A stretch of DNA of 64,000 nucleotides from Synchiropus splendidus (Eukaryota; Chordata; Actinopteri; Syngnathiformes; Callionymidae). Positions 1 to 10,869 of the stretch are shown piece by piece. Below the pieces are notes generated by a model, which worked only from the letters and a program-made list of their open reading frames with translations, searched no databases and had not been told where the DNA came from. Numbering within the stretch: position 1 is the first letter of the stretch; the number at the start of each line of letters is the position of its first letter. The stretch lies in the NCBI RefSeq assembly GCF_027744825.2, contig NC_071334.1, positions 63,276,937 to 63,340,936 on the forward strand. The letters run 5' to 3'. The translations under genes and the position numbers were made by a program.

Positions 1-769
1 ACAAGGAAATAACTATAACGCGGAGAAACAGAAGTGAGTCTCACCAAAAACACTCACACGCGCAGCAGCAGCAAGAGGCAATAAATGAAAGCGGAGGAAC
101 ATGAGTAACTAAGGAGGCAGCTGAGAAAAGACGTCAAGCACACGCAGAATTTAGAACGATAGGAGCACAAGAGACGCAAGAATCAAAGAAGTTTTATCGT
201 AAGGACACGAAGCAACCATATGGCGACATGAGCTGGGATCGCGGTGTTGAAATTCATGTGGGCTTGATTGGGAAATTAGTCCCAGCCCTGTCGCTCGGGA
301 AACTGGAGACAAAAAAGGAAACGGAAACAAACAAGTAACGACAAAATAAAAGCACGGAAGAAAACATGGAAGCCCATTAGCCGCTGGTGCACTGGTGCTG
401 TCTGCGGCGCAGAAAATCCATGAGGATCACTTCTAGTGATGTTGTGAAAACGGGGTCCAGAATCGAGACTCATGACTATGACACATGAAACCATATGGCC
501 AATGTTCTGAACTTCAAAATGTTTTCACCCTCCAGGTAATTGTCTCTGTTGGTCGAGCTTCTTGAAGGTAAATAAAACGCCTGTGATGTCATCACATCAA
601 TATTTTTGCCAGCATGACCGCTCCGAGAGACAGGGAGAGCACTCAGCGGAAGCAGCTGTCTTCAACCTCTTTTATCAAAGTTCCCACTTTGGTCATCTGC
701 AAAAGTTTCAGATTCAGGTGGCTGCATCTGACACACACTAAACAGCAGCGGAATCGGTCGTGATTGATT
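1..769. repeat. Left copy of a 769-bp direct repeat (pairs with 2421-3189)
   Basis: Read side by side, this block and 2421-3189 look identical base for base, with an offset of 2420. The match starts at the first base of the window, so the repeat probably extends further left. It stops sharply after position 769: the next base is g here and c at 3190. I recognise no gene in it. The open frame on the minus strand at 276-494 recurs only because the DNA is duplicated. Near-perfect identity means a recent duplication or an assembly artefact. Confidence 0.9.
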
Positions 770-1165
770 GTCCCCCTTTGCTCGTAGGTGGACCAGTGAT
801 ATGCAACAGCACCTCTGCTACAATCAGTCTGGCCAACTGCCTCCTGGAAGAAAGACGGATCGACTACAGAACCTTAGCCCTCAGAGACAGAAGCTGCCGG
901 GGCTCTTTCGACAACCAAACCCATCAAGTGACCTTTTTCTACGACAGTCAAAACCTCTGTCAAACCCATGTGACGGTGAGACCCTGCAGTGAGATTTGAC
1001 ATGTGTAAAAAGAGATGGATTAACTCTGTTACTTTATCATAGCAAAACCAAAGTCACATCATCTACAACAGCATCACAGTGGATTCATCCACAATATATT
1101 TACATAAAATAAACTTCCGTAAAAGAAATTCACTGAATAAAAGAGGAATTTTAATCCTCAACACA
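770..1165 (+). pseudogene. Broken partial copy of the downstream ZP gene (exon 13, start of exon 14, then 3' flank)
   Basis: Positions 770-1083 match 9324-9643 of the intact ZP gene with about five substitutions and one 3-bp deletion. This covers the acceptor of exon 13, all of exon 13 (about 788-975), its donor, intron 13 and the first part of exon 14. The only change I see in the exon 13 copy is in its last codon, ATG (Met) to ACG (Thr). After 1083 the match jumps to sequence beyond the ZP stop, about 10788-10865, so the rest of exon 14, exons 15-17 and the 3' UTR start are missing. No start codon, signal peptide or upstream exon is visible in the window, so it cannot be a complete gene. 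An exon further left, outside the window, could still splice into it. Confidence 0.85.
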
Positions 1166-1444
1166 ACAATTTACTGCTGAGTTAGTTAGGGCAGAACAAC
1201 AAACATGCAAACAGGATTTATTGACAAAGAGACAAAAATATATAAACATAAGTGAACTCATTTAAAAAAACAATAGCCACGGGAGCAAATCAATATTTGA
1301 TGTTTGTACCTCATTGAGGCATAGTTCTTCCTGATAGACAGGAAAGAACAATAAACAATATCACATTTATTAATCCGTAATAAATGCTTACACAAATCAG
1401 AGTTTCTGAATGAAACCAGGTTAATCCATTACTCATGTTGTCAA
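1166..1444. other. AT-rich non-coding stretch
   Basis: I see no coding potential here. The left part may continue, with much divergence, the match to the 3' flank of the ZP gene (around 10870-10980). The rest is AT-rich sequence without a recognisable element. Confidence 0.4.
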
Positions 1445-1645
1445 AAGGTTTGGCCCAAAAACATGCTCACTTGGTTAATTGGATACTCCAAAATGTGTGT
1501 GTGTGTGTGTGTGTGTGTCCTGCGACCTGTCCATGGTGTATTCCCGCCTCTCGCCCAATGACTGCTGGGATAGGCTCCCACACTCCCCACAATGCTGAAC
1601 AGGACTAAGCTGTGGTTAACCGACGATGTAGGTATAGATATGTAT
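1445..1645 (+). mobile_element. Teleost retroposon tail fragment with embedded (TG)n
   Basis: This carries phrases typical of a very common teleost retroposon 3' part: an aacatgctc...ggttaattgg block, then gacctgtcca, cgcctctcgccca and gctgggataggctcc. A (TG)n run at about 1494-1518 interrupts it. The same family is in the ZP gene intron at 5813-6035 and at about 59938-60000. I recognise the family by its characteristic phrases, but I am not certain of its formal class. Confidence 0.65.
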
Positions 1646-1959
1646 GGAATGCTGTGTCCCTGTAATTGCAGGCTGACAGAAGGACAAGAAAGACAAAGTT
1701 GAATTAATAAATTTAATATAAGACGATTACAATTAACACAGACGACGAAGACAGGAAACTGAAGGCACCGGAACCAAAAATACGATTCGGGAAATACACG
1801 GAGGGACTGGGGAAAAATCTGCAACAAAAGAGAGGCGAATTAATATCAAGCCTTCTAAATAGGGAGAACACAAAGACGCTCGGAATTTAACTCACAAGGT
1901 CCAATCAACAAAAAGCGCTACGTGGAGGAGAACACTCAAACTCACAAGGAAAAATCTAC

Positions 1960-2400
1960 AACAATCGATAAATGCTAAGTAAGACTATAAAATGCTCACA
2001 CACGGTCTGGCTATAAATGGAGGAGAGGAAAACAGAAGCGGAGGAGAAAACGAAACTAAGAAAGCAGCTGAAGAGGAATTCAAACGCGCACAGGAATCTA
2101 GAAAATTTCAGAATAGCAACGAGGAATGTTAATCTTAGGAGAGTTACCGAACGACACATCTAGCAACTTGCAGACTGGAACCCAGGAGAAGATATCCACC
2201 AAAGGATTGATGACTGAATGAGTTCCAGCTGCGCTGCCATTAAGCTGGAGGGAAGACGGGACAGAAACAGAAACAGAAACTACATAGGTTAACAAAAATA
2301 AAAGCACAAGGAAAACGCAGAACAGACAATACACAGAGTGTGCGCACAGAGTGCGAACATGACAGAGGCCCAAGTAACAAAAAGCGCTCGGCAGTGGATC
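1960..2400. repeat. Diverged relative of the 769-bp repeat
   Basis: Several phrases resemble parts of the 1-769 / 2421-3189 repeat in the same order: gaggaaaacagaagcggagg, aactaagaaagcagctgaag, then aaaataaaagcacaagg followed by gaaaacgcag. The likeness is patchy, so this looks like an older, decayed copy next to the fresh ones. I see no gene in it. Confidence 0.45.
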
Positions 2401-2401
2401 G

Positions 2402-2422
2402 CACACACACACACACACACAC
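2402..2422. repeat. (AC)n microsatellite at the repeat boundary
   Basis: About ten CA/AC units sit directly before the second copy of the 769-bp repeat. The tract may have helped the duplication by slippage or unequal exchange. Confidence 0.85.
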
Positions 2423-3189
2423 AAGGAAATAACTATAACGCGGAGAAACAGAAGTGAGTCTCACCAAAAACACTCACACGCGCAGCAGCAGCAAGAGGCA
2501 ATAAATGAAAGCGGAGGAACATGAGTAACTAAGGAGGCAGCTGAGAAAAGACGTCAAGCACACGCAGAATTTAGAACGATAGGAGCACAAGAGACGCAAG
2601 AATCAAAGAAGTTTTATCGTAAGGACACGAAGCAACCATATGGCGACATGAGCTGGGATCGCGGTGTTGAAATTCATGTGGGCTTGATTGGGAAATTAGT
2701 CCCAGCCCTGTCGCTCGGGAAACTGGAGACAAAAAAGGAAACGGAAACAAACAAGTAACGACAAAATAAAAGCACGGAAGAAAACATGGAAGCCCATTAG
2801 CCGCTGGTGCACTGGTGCTGTCTGCGGCGCAGAAAATCCATGAGGATCACTTCTAGTGATGTTGTGAAAACGGGGTCCAGAATCGAGACTCATGACTATG
2901 ACACATGAAACCATATGGCCAATGTTCTGAACTTCAAAATGTTTTCACCCTCCAGGTAATTGTCTCTGTTGGTCGAGCTTCTTGAAGGTAAATAAAACGC
3001 CTGTGATGTCATCACATCAATATTTTTGCCAGCATGACCGCTCCGAGAGACAGGGAGAGCACTCAGCGGAAGCAGCTGTCTTCAACCTCTTTTATCAAAG
3101 TTCCCACTTTGGTCATCTGCAAAAGTTTCAGATTCAGGTGGCTGCATCTGACACACACTAAACAGCAGCGGAATCGGTCGTGATTGATT
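2421..3189. repeat. Right copy of the 769-bp direct repeat (pairs with 1-769)
   Basis: This appears identical to 1-769. Here the repeat runs on into unique sequence (3190 onward), whereas the left copy runs into the broken ZP fragment. The right-hand junction may therefore be the original one and the left the rearranged one. No gene is recognised inside. Confidence 0.9.
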
Positions 3190-3374
3190 CCATCTTAAAA
3201 CGACACCCGAGAAAGTCTGGTCATCTTGCTCAGTGAAATTAATGAATATTTCTTGGGCAATGTGCTTAGCGTTGTGAATGTCACATTCAGACCGGCGAGT
3301 GTCTGTGAGTGCCCACTGGTTCCTACAGTTTCACCTACATGAGCACAGAAAACTCTCTGTGCGCCGTCAAGTGC

Positions 3375-3500
3375 TGGTGTTTTAAATCTTTTTCTTTCGG
3401 CTTCTCCCTTCAGCGATCGCCACAGCAGATCATCTTCCTCCATCTCCCTCTTCTCTCAAACCTACAAACTTCATGTCCTCCTTCACCACGTCCATAAAAC
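3375..3500 (-). mobile_element. 3' tail of an RTE-like LINE, antisense
   Basis: The phrases tttctttcggcttctccc, then gatcgccacagcagatcatc, then a pyrimidine-rich block with catgtcctccttcac are the reverse complement of the usual 3' end of a common fish RTE-like LINE. That family's sense strand ends with a gatccgctgtgg...cgaaag phrase. A sense copy of what looks like the same family lies at 19480-20195. Only the tail is present and nothing codes. Confidence 0.6.
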
Positions 3501-5230
3501 TCCTAAATGCTGATGTGTTAAATATCGTACTTTATTTGTGGTGTTAATGCCTGTGCATGTGCTGCTGTTGCCAAGCAAACAGTGAGTTGGCAGCGAGGGA
3601 AGGAGCAGCGGACGCATCAGAAACCGAGGGCGGTGCTTCATCAGATGTGCTGTCAGATGTGATCGGAGTTTGTCATCTGTAATGACAGCCAGTGATCGCC
3701 ATTCACCGATCACGCCGAGATCAACCTTTCATAATCAGTGGCCGATCGATTGTAGCATCCCTAGTACAAATCCATATATTAGCCACATCAATGTATAAGC
3801 CGTCGAGTTCAGACCGTGACAAAAAAGTAGCAGCTTTCAAATTCACAGTCAGAGAAGAAATGCATGGAAAATTCCAAGAAAAAGGAGGACATTCAAAAAG
3901 ACAAAATGAAAGACCTGGACCAAGCGAAAAAAAAAAGAATGAAGGAACTTGTTTTTCACCTGGTGTCCAACTGTAATGGAATTGAAACAATGACGAACTC
4001 ATCGGCCTAGTCTGAGAGAGAGACTCACACAATTGGAATCCATCGCAACAGCAAGGAATATGATGAAATTTTCAGATCTAGAAGACATGGAAACGGGTGA
4101 TCTCATGCTCTTCAGAGATCAAGACATATCAAGCACATGACACCTCAGCACATGAGCAACATTGAAGACACAACAACTGAACTCAAAGACTGAACATATG
4201 AGAGGGGGAGAAGGCAACTGGGGTGGGAAGACTCCCAGTGCAGATATTGGGAGGGGTACTTCAGCCATTCGGGTGCTGCCACCAGCCTGCCTTGCTGCCC
4301 TGAGGCGGAAGGAGGCACAGTGCGGGCCAAAAAAGGTGTTGACCGAGTCAGTTATGGGAAGGGAGGAGGGGCCAGAGCATCTTGTCTGCAAAATTACCAG
4401 GAGAGTTGAGAAACATTTGGAGGCCGGTTGTATCTGGGAGCCAATGAAGATAACTTGCTATAGGTCAGGCTGACACTGGAATGTTCTTTTCAACTTCCAA
4501 ATAAAAAAAAAAATCAGTGTTTCATTCTTTCGATTTTCTGTTCTTGTCTGCAAAACAGAAAATTTGTGGTTTCTCAGATTTTCATTTTTCCGTTTTTGTT
4601 TCAAAAGGGAAAAACAGAAAAACAAATGTTCACTAAACTTTGTCTATTTCATTATATTTTGAACCAAAAAAAAACAAATGAACAAAAGGTATACGGATGG
4701 GCTCAGTGAGTCAAGCTTGGAATGCTGCATATTCCGCAGGCTGGTGTTTTTTTCATAGGAAATGAGGTTTGTTGCATTGAAACACCTGATTAAGGCCCTT
4801 CCACTTCTTTTTTATTTATTACTTCAAAGTTGTGATCAACATGTTTGCTAGTGTGCTCCAGAGGACTGTTATTGTTGTGGCCACATGTGCCCAGTCGTGC
4901 GACCGAGGTCGGAGAGTGATCGACTTTCAGACCTTTGCAGAGGAAGAGAAGAATTGGCTGAGAAGAAATTTCTGATCAAGTTATGTTGTCAAACAACCAC
5001 TGTTTTGTCCAGAGAAAGTTTACTCTTGATAAACTCAAACCCAGTGAGGGTTCAGAACGTCCCCCAAGCCATGTTGTCTGGGTCAATAGTGAAACTATGA
5101 CACGCTGGAACATCTATGATATGGTAAATAGACAATATGTTGTGATCATGGATGTTTATAGGAACACTTTATAAACAGCACTATTTATGTTGAGCAAAGA
5201 CAAACAACATATCTTAAAATGGTACTGTAT
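3500..5230. other. Intergenic sequence left of the ZP gene
   Basis: No gene is recognised. Near 3740-3767 the sequence gatcgattgtagcatcccta resembles one end of a hAT-type DNA element, but I cannot find its partner end. The remainder is AT-rich with short A-runs around 3928 and 4500-4670. Confidence 0.5.
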
Positions 5231-5236
5231 AACCAG

Positions 5237-5254
5237 GTGTTATATATATATAAC
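5237..5254 (+). promoter_or_regulatory. Possible TATA box of the ZP gene
   Basis: A tatatatata run lies about 180 bp upstream of the chosen ZP start codon (5432), a plausible place for a TATA element with a short 5' UTR. AT runs are common in this window, so position is the only support. Confidence 0.3.
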
Positions 5255-5431
5255 CATGGTGGCGGTCTCAGAAGGCAGCAGAGCACCTGGTCTCTACATC
5301 AACCGCCGACGGTAAGATATCCATGAGTTATGATGCTTGATACAGAAAGTAAAGCTGATTTCTCTGAAATGGTCTGGAAGAACAGGAAGACCAAAGAAGA
5401 TTGAATTCTCCTGCTGGGTTCGTTCCCCACC

Positions 5432-8400
5432 ATGAAGATGTGGGCTGCTCTTCTGCTCTTCCTCTGCTCAGCAGGTGCGTTTGATCCTGAGAATTAAAAT
5501 TGTTCATGTTGTCACTATTTTTATCCTCAATTCCAGGCATTTCACACGTTTCAAGTATGAGCACATTATTACAGGATAAACTCCCAAATGGTGCAGAGGT
5601 GGACATAGGAATGTGTCCCATCACTTATTTGGGAAAGAACTATACCTGGATCAAAGTAAGTTAATGTTCTTGAATCTCAGACAAAGAGCCTCGAAACAGC
5701 AACTCAGGCTGCTCCTGTTTGAAGAGAGAGCAGGAGTTCAGACTGAGCTGGGTCAAATATGAGCTTCAATTTGGATCAGATTTTACATGTTTACACAGCT
5801 ATCTTTTACTAATGGGGCGACACAGTGGAGCTTCAGGTTTGACTCCAGCTCTGGACCTATCTGAGTGGACCTGCGTGGGTTTTCTCAAGTTTCCTGGTGT
5901 GTGTGGCCTGCGATGTACTGGTGACCTGTCCAGAATGTATTCCTGCCTCTCGCCCATTGACCGCTGAGATAGGCTCCATCTCTCCCCGCTACATTCAACA
6001 GGACTCAGCGCTGGTTCACTGACGATGGATGGATGTTTTTGTCATGTTCTCACAAGGCTCTAGATTTGAATAAAGGGGCTGTTGGAGTGTTTCAGTAGCA
6101 GATCCCTGTCACAATGTAAACCTGCAGAAATCAATGAACCTTGAACAATGACACTGTGTTTCTTTCTTCTTCAGGTTGGTGCTGATCCCAAATCAGTCCG
6201 CATCTGCTACCAAAATGACAAGTCTGTTCCCACTGGCGACTGTGTGGTGATGCAGCATGATAATGCAATCACAGGATTTCATATTGTAATTTATGGCGAC
6301 ATTAATCGAAAACAAAGCTTCGAACAGCAATTTCCAAACCTGGTTCTTGAAGATGGAAATTGCATCATTATGATGAGGCTTGTTGATTCAGCAGACTCTG
6401 ATATTGTAAGTGATCGCTCTCTCTCTCACACACACATGTGCACACAAAGGTTTGTCCCTCTATCTTTGTGGGGACCTCACATTGCCATCATGCTCCCTCC
6501 AGCCTCTCACCCTTAACTCAACTCTCCAAGAGAAATGGCTGACCTTAACCAGGACACTGAACCAAACTGAAACCCATTTAGAATGACCCAGTTATTTGAA
6601 AGTTTTAATCCTTAAATTGAGGCTTAACCTTGTCTGGACTGGCAAAATGTCCCCAAAAAATCCACGTTCCCCACAAGGACAGCTGTACAAAGACCACGCG
6701 CACACACATCACTCTTTATTCTCTTTCAGTTTTACGTCAGTTTGGATGGATTTGGAGCTCAATCATTCTTCATTGTCGAATCCATCATCAGTCACACACC
6801 CTTTGTAAGTTCTTCGTCACACTCTCCTATGATTCAATGCTTTGGACTTGGAACGTCAGCAACATAATGAGGACATGTTGAGAACAACACCCTAAATTTT
6901 TTTGTTTTTTTCAGGAAGTTTCTTTACTTCACCGAGGAGGCGTATTTACCACTCATAAAATGAGATCAGATACAGCTTCCTTAATCATAGACACCAGTAG
7001 CTGCAGATATGAAGGTCAATCAGTCAAATCAATATTTGCGTTCTTCACTTTTATTTCTTTAGTTTATAATCGTTTTCTGCCTCTGAAATCACAGGTATTA
7101 TTTTTGGAAGAGGATCAATAATTGACTACGACTCTTCGACCTGCCAATCACTGTTGTGCAACAACACTTGCCGGATCACTACATCAGGATGTGCCAACGG
7201 CGAGACCTGCATCAATAGCAAGTAAATCTATCTACACTGATACAGCTCTGTTCTCTGCTAGGAAATGTTCAGGCCTGTGGTCAGACTGACTCCTCCCCTG
7301 TTGTTTTGCTCTCCGCTCTAACCAGGTGTGAGGTCTCCAAACGGAGGGTGTGTACTGTTTCTGGCCGCACCATCGTGTCCTTTCATGAGGACGTGGTAAA
7401 TATCCCCGATCGCTGCACCTACATGCTGGTCACCAACAAACAAGGCAACTTCAAGCTTTACGGCAAATTTCAAGAGCGACGTCGAAGAGATGTGCCTTTG
7501 CTGTCTGAAGTCATCCTGAATTTCAACGGTGAAATCTTTTATCTGAAACAGGGCAGCAAACTTGAGGTAGGTTCTTCTTCCTCTGAAGACTTGGGGATGT
7601 GAGCGACAACAAAGAACCAAGAATAGATTTCTTTCTTTCCATTGAACTCCACTTCCATCAATGTTATATCATACTGTCTTTGGACCAGCGCCTCACCGTC
7701 ACCAGGGTCTTTGAAGGTTGAATTGAACCTCCACCTGTCATAGACTGGCTGAGGTCATGTGGGCTAATAGAGAGATTTGGTGCTGTTCTGTTGACTTATT
7801 GATTTTCATGACTGATTTCCATTCTGCTGATCACATGACCAGTGGGTCTCTTCTCTTCCTGTGGTCGGAGCACCGTAATGCTACTGCCACCTGGTATTGT
7901 TAAACAGATTGCATATCGACAAATGAATGTTGAGTAAAGACGTCCCAATATGGGTGGAAGAGAGCGGTTGGGCAGAGCTGTGTGTGCTCTCACAGTTCTG
8001 TAGTGCAGTCGCTTCCGTCACAAGTTTCCTGAATTAGTCTGTGCTGAGTGGATTCATTTCAGTTTCAGAGTTCCATTTCAGTATTTCCCTCTGAATGCAG
8101 AAAGATGCTGTTGAGCATCCTGTGGGGCCTGGTGTGCTGGAGATGGATGGTGTGAGGTTCTCCAAGAGCCAACAGGGAGTTACTGCCTCGCTGAGACTCG
8201 GTCAAAGGAACCTCACTGTCATCTTCGACGGAAACACCGCTCACGTGATAGGTAACCAAATCCAAGCACGGATCCTGCTGATGGGAAGACTGATCCTGTT
8301 CCGTCGACACGTGTACTCTCGTGCAGCTCTAGACGGGGCCAGACTGACTGGTCCTTGTGGGGACCTGACCAACCCGCAGACCACCGTGCCAGCTAGCCCT

Positions 8401-10453
8401 GAATGGAAGCTGAGTGATCCGGGGTATGACACTCTCACGCTCATCCTTATTAAAGACATGACCTTCATCCAGAGCTTTGAATGTTTTGAGACTTGCAGCA
8501 GACCCATGCTCAATGTCCATGAGACATTTGGATTCTTCTATCTGACCCAACTGAAAAAGTCTGTGTCTCTCATGAGCATGTTGTTTATGCAGCTGCTCTG
8601 TCTCCCTGCAGCTGCTCCTCTAATTTCCGTGATCCTGATCCGGCCATCAACTGTACAGATGCAACTGAATAGTAAGAGTTCTTCACTGCATCAGTGGGCT
8701 AGTGCTTTTTCATGAAGTGAATAGAAGACCTGTGCTTGTGTCCAGCTGTGAAGCACTGACCCGCCCGCCCTTCGCTCTGTGTCACCGCCATCTGGACCCC
8801 ATCGGCTTCATTGCTAGCTGCACCAGTATTCTCTGCCATTACCCAGCTGTGGACAATATTCAGTGTCATCTGCTGAAGGCCTACGTCACAGCGTGCAACC
8901 TGCTGGCTCCCAACACTCTGACCAACTGGAGGCCATCGGTGGGATGTGGTGAGAGATTCAACACAGTCTCAATCATTGTTTCTCTTCACTGCGAAACACA
9001 AAAGGCAGGATTAACATGTTCTTCTCGATGAATGCAGTTGCTGCTCTGCAAGTCTTTATAACTGACAGCACTTCACCCTGTCTGTGCGCTCTTTCCTTGC
9101 CTGCGTGAGTGAGACTAACCTCTGCGTCTCCCCCAGGTGAGCCCACCGTGGACTTATGCCTGGACACACACTGCAGCGAGAATGAGTTCTGCGGGCAGAC
9201 ACGTGGAGGAGAAGCACGTTGCTTTTGTCGTGCCATTTTTGCTGCCGATTATCAGTTCACAAACACCTTTGGTAGGAAAATATCCACACAGGTCCGTACA
9301 TGTCTGGAGAGTGAGACGCTTGAGTCCCCCTTTGCTCGTAGGTGGACCAGTGATATGCAACAGCACCTCTGCTACAATCAGTCTGGCCAACTGCCTCCTG
9401 GAAGAAAGACGGATCGACTACAGAACCTTAGCCCTCAGAGACAGAAGCTGCCGGGGCTCTTTCGACAACCAAACCCATCAAGTGACCTTTTTCTACGACA
9501 GTCAAAACCTCTGTCAAACCCATGTGATGGTGAGACCCTGCAGTGAGATTTGACATGTGTAAAAAGAGATGGATTAACTCTGATACTTTTTCATAGCAAA
9601 ACGAAAGCCACATCATCTACAACAACAGCATCACAGTGGACGGCGCGTCCCAGAACAGGATCATCACTCGCCAGCGCCAGATTGGCATCGATTTTTCCTG
9701 TGTTCACTTCAAACCTGCGATGCAGACGGTGGTGTTCCGTGTCCGTGGAAGGTCAGCAGCCCGACCATCTGGACCTGCTTCCACTGGGACTTTGCCTTAA
9801 TCGACCTCTTGTGTTTGACAGCTCAGTGTTGCAGTGGGTGGTCGGCCACTGGACCTACACTCTGGTCATGACGGCCTACTTAGACGAGGCCCTGACTCGC
9901 TTGATCGGCCCCAACACTGAGCTCAGGTTGGATCAGCCAGTGTGGGTGAAGATAGAGGCCATTGGACTAGACAATCCTGTTCTTGCTCTGGTCACGGAGT
10001 CCTGCTGGATGACGCCATCTTCTGACGTCAGCCTGGAACATTTCCTGGTTATGAACGGGTGAGAATGCAGCTGAAGCAGATGCTGAGAATCCATGCTTAC
10101 ACACAGAGCTTCTGTGTCATCGCAGCTGTGCCAATCTTTTGGACGGAACAGTGGTGGTGGACACAAACGGTGTTGGGATGTTCAACATCTTCTCCTTCAA
10201 CATGTTTGAGTTTGTGGGCCATGTCAGCGACCTCAATCTGCACTGTAGGGTGCAGATATGCAACACTCTGGTGGACGATTGTGTGCCTGTAAGTAACACA
10301 CACGCATGAGCCCACACACACACACAGAAATACTTATGTCTCCCTCATTATGAGCAGAACTGTGAAGGTGAGGGCAGTGGGAGATCACGCCGATCCACAG
10401 ATGAAGAGGACTCCATCATCTCCATTCAGTGGAACATCGAGGAACCCAACTAA
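5432..10453 (+). CDS. Secreted VWD-C8-EGF-ZP domain protein (alpha-tectorin/uromodulin-like), 806 aa, 17 exons
   Basis: Exons: 5432-5474, 5537-5655, 6175-6405, 6730-6804, 6915-7014, 7095-7221, 7326-7566, 8101-8251, 8327-8423, 8612-8671, 8746-8948, 9137-9271, 9342-9529, 9597-9751, 9822-10058, 10126-10288, 10358-10453. All junctions keep frame and the total is 807 codons with the stop. A signal peptide (MKMWAALLLFLCSA) fixes the start. Residues 15-230 are an N-terminal region I do not recognise, ending in a cysteine cluster. Residues 231-393 are a VWD domain (starts near CTVSGRT, ends GPCGDL). Residues 395-482 are a C8-type cysteine module, 483-527 EGF-like and 528-775 a ZP domain. The tail holds a furin-like site, RSRR at 784-787, then only about 19 polar residues. 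I see no membrane helix or GPI-type tail, which most ZP precursors have. By family, ZP proteins polymerise into extracellular filaments, so a matrix or mucosal role is likely; this is inference. The exact orthologue is uncertain. Confidence 0.87.
5813..6035 (+). mobile_element. Teleost SINE-like retroposon in ZP intron 2
   Basis: It begins with ggggcgacacagtggagc, passes through cctgcgtgggttttctc and gtgacctgtcca, and ends with a gctgagataggctcc...gatggatggatg tail. This is the standard layout of an abundant teleost retroposon. It lies in sense orientation between exons 2 and 3 and does not touch a splice site. Confidence 0.7.
6450..6690 (+). repeat. Dispersed fish repeat in ZP intron 3 (ctgaccttaaccaggac family)
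   Basis: The phrases tttgtggggacctcac, ctgaccttaaccaggac and gttttaatccttaaattgag followed by gcttaacct recur in reverse orientation at about 60985-61210. That pair within one window marks it as a dispersed element. It is non-coding and its class is not clear to me. Confidence 0.6.
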
Positions 10454-10673
10454 CGATTTGGTCTGCTGGGAAAATGGATGCATGGTGGGGATGATGGACT
10501 TCTCTTCTACTTACCTTGTGTTGAAGGACTGTATTTTGAAAGTTGACGGTTCTGCTTCAGTACAGCATGTAACCAACAACTGGGACTATGGTGAAGTGTA
10601 GGGTGTGCATGCCGTTGTTATGAGTGGTGGACGTCTTCTTAGATTTAATCTAGAACTGGGTGAATTATTTGGG

Positions 10674-10679
10674 AATAAA
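10674..10679 (+). terminator. Polyadenylation signal of the ZP gene
   Basis: AATAAA occurs 221 bases after the ZP stop codon. A second candidate follows in acaataaaag near 10760. Either would give a short 3' UTR. Confidence 0.6.
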
Positions 10680-10869
10680 CACATTTTAACACTTCTGTGA
10701 GAATTAAAATGTCCATAAAAATGATTTGTCTTTTTGGATATCATCTGTGCACGACCAACAATAAAAGAAGGAACAAGACAAGCTCTCTTCATCCACAAGA
10801 TATTTACATAAAACAAACTTCCATCAGGGAGATACATTGAATTAAAGGAATTAAAGTCTTTTGTCATGC

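Noticed and set aside
276..494. Identical open frames on the minus strand at 276-494 and 2696-2914
   Set aside because: They are identical because the DNA is duplicated, not because a protein is conserved. They show no known domain, and the sequence is repeat-like.
770..1083. A functional second ZP gene at the left edge
   Set aside because: Only exon 13 and part of exon 14 are present in the window, followed by a deletion. Without sequence further left there is no support for an intact gene.
1..3189. LTR retrotransposon, with the 769-bp repeats as long terminal repeats
   Set aside because: I see no TG...CA termini, primer-binding site, polypurine tract or gag/pol coding between them. The content between them is a ZP fragment and other repeats.
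8095..8715. A long open frame covering ZP exon 8 and following sequence
   Set aside because: It reads through introns. The domain content continues only when the splice sites at 8251, 8327, 8423 and 8612 are used.
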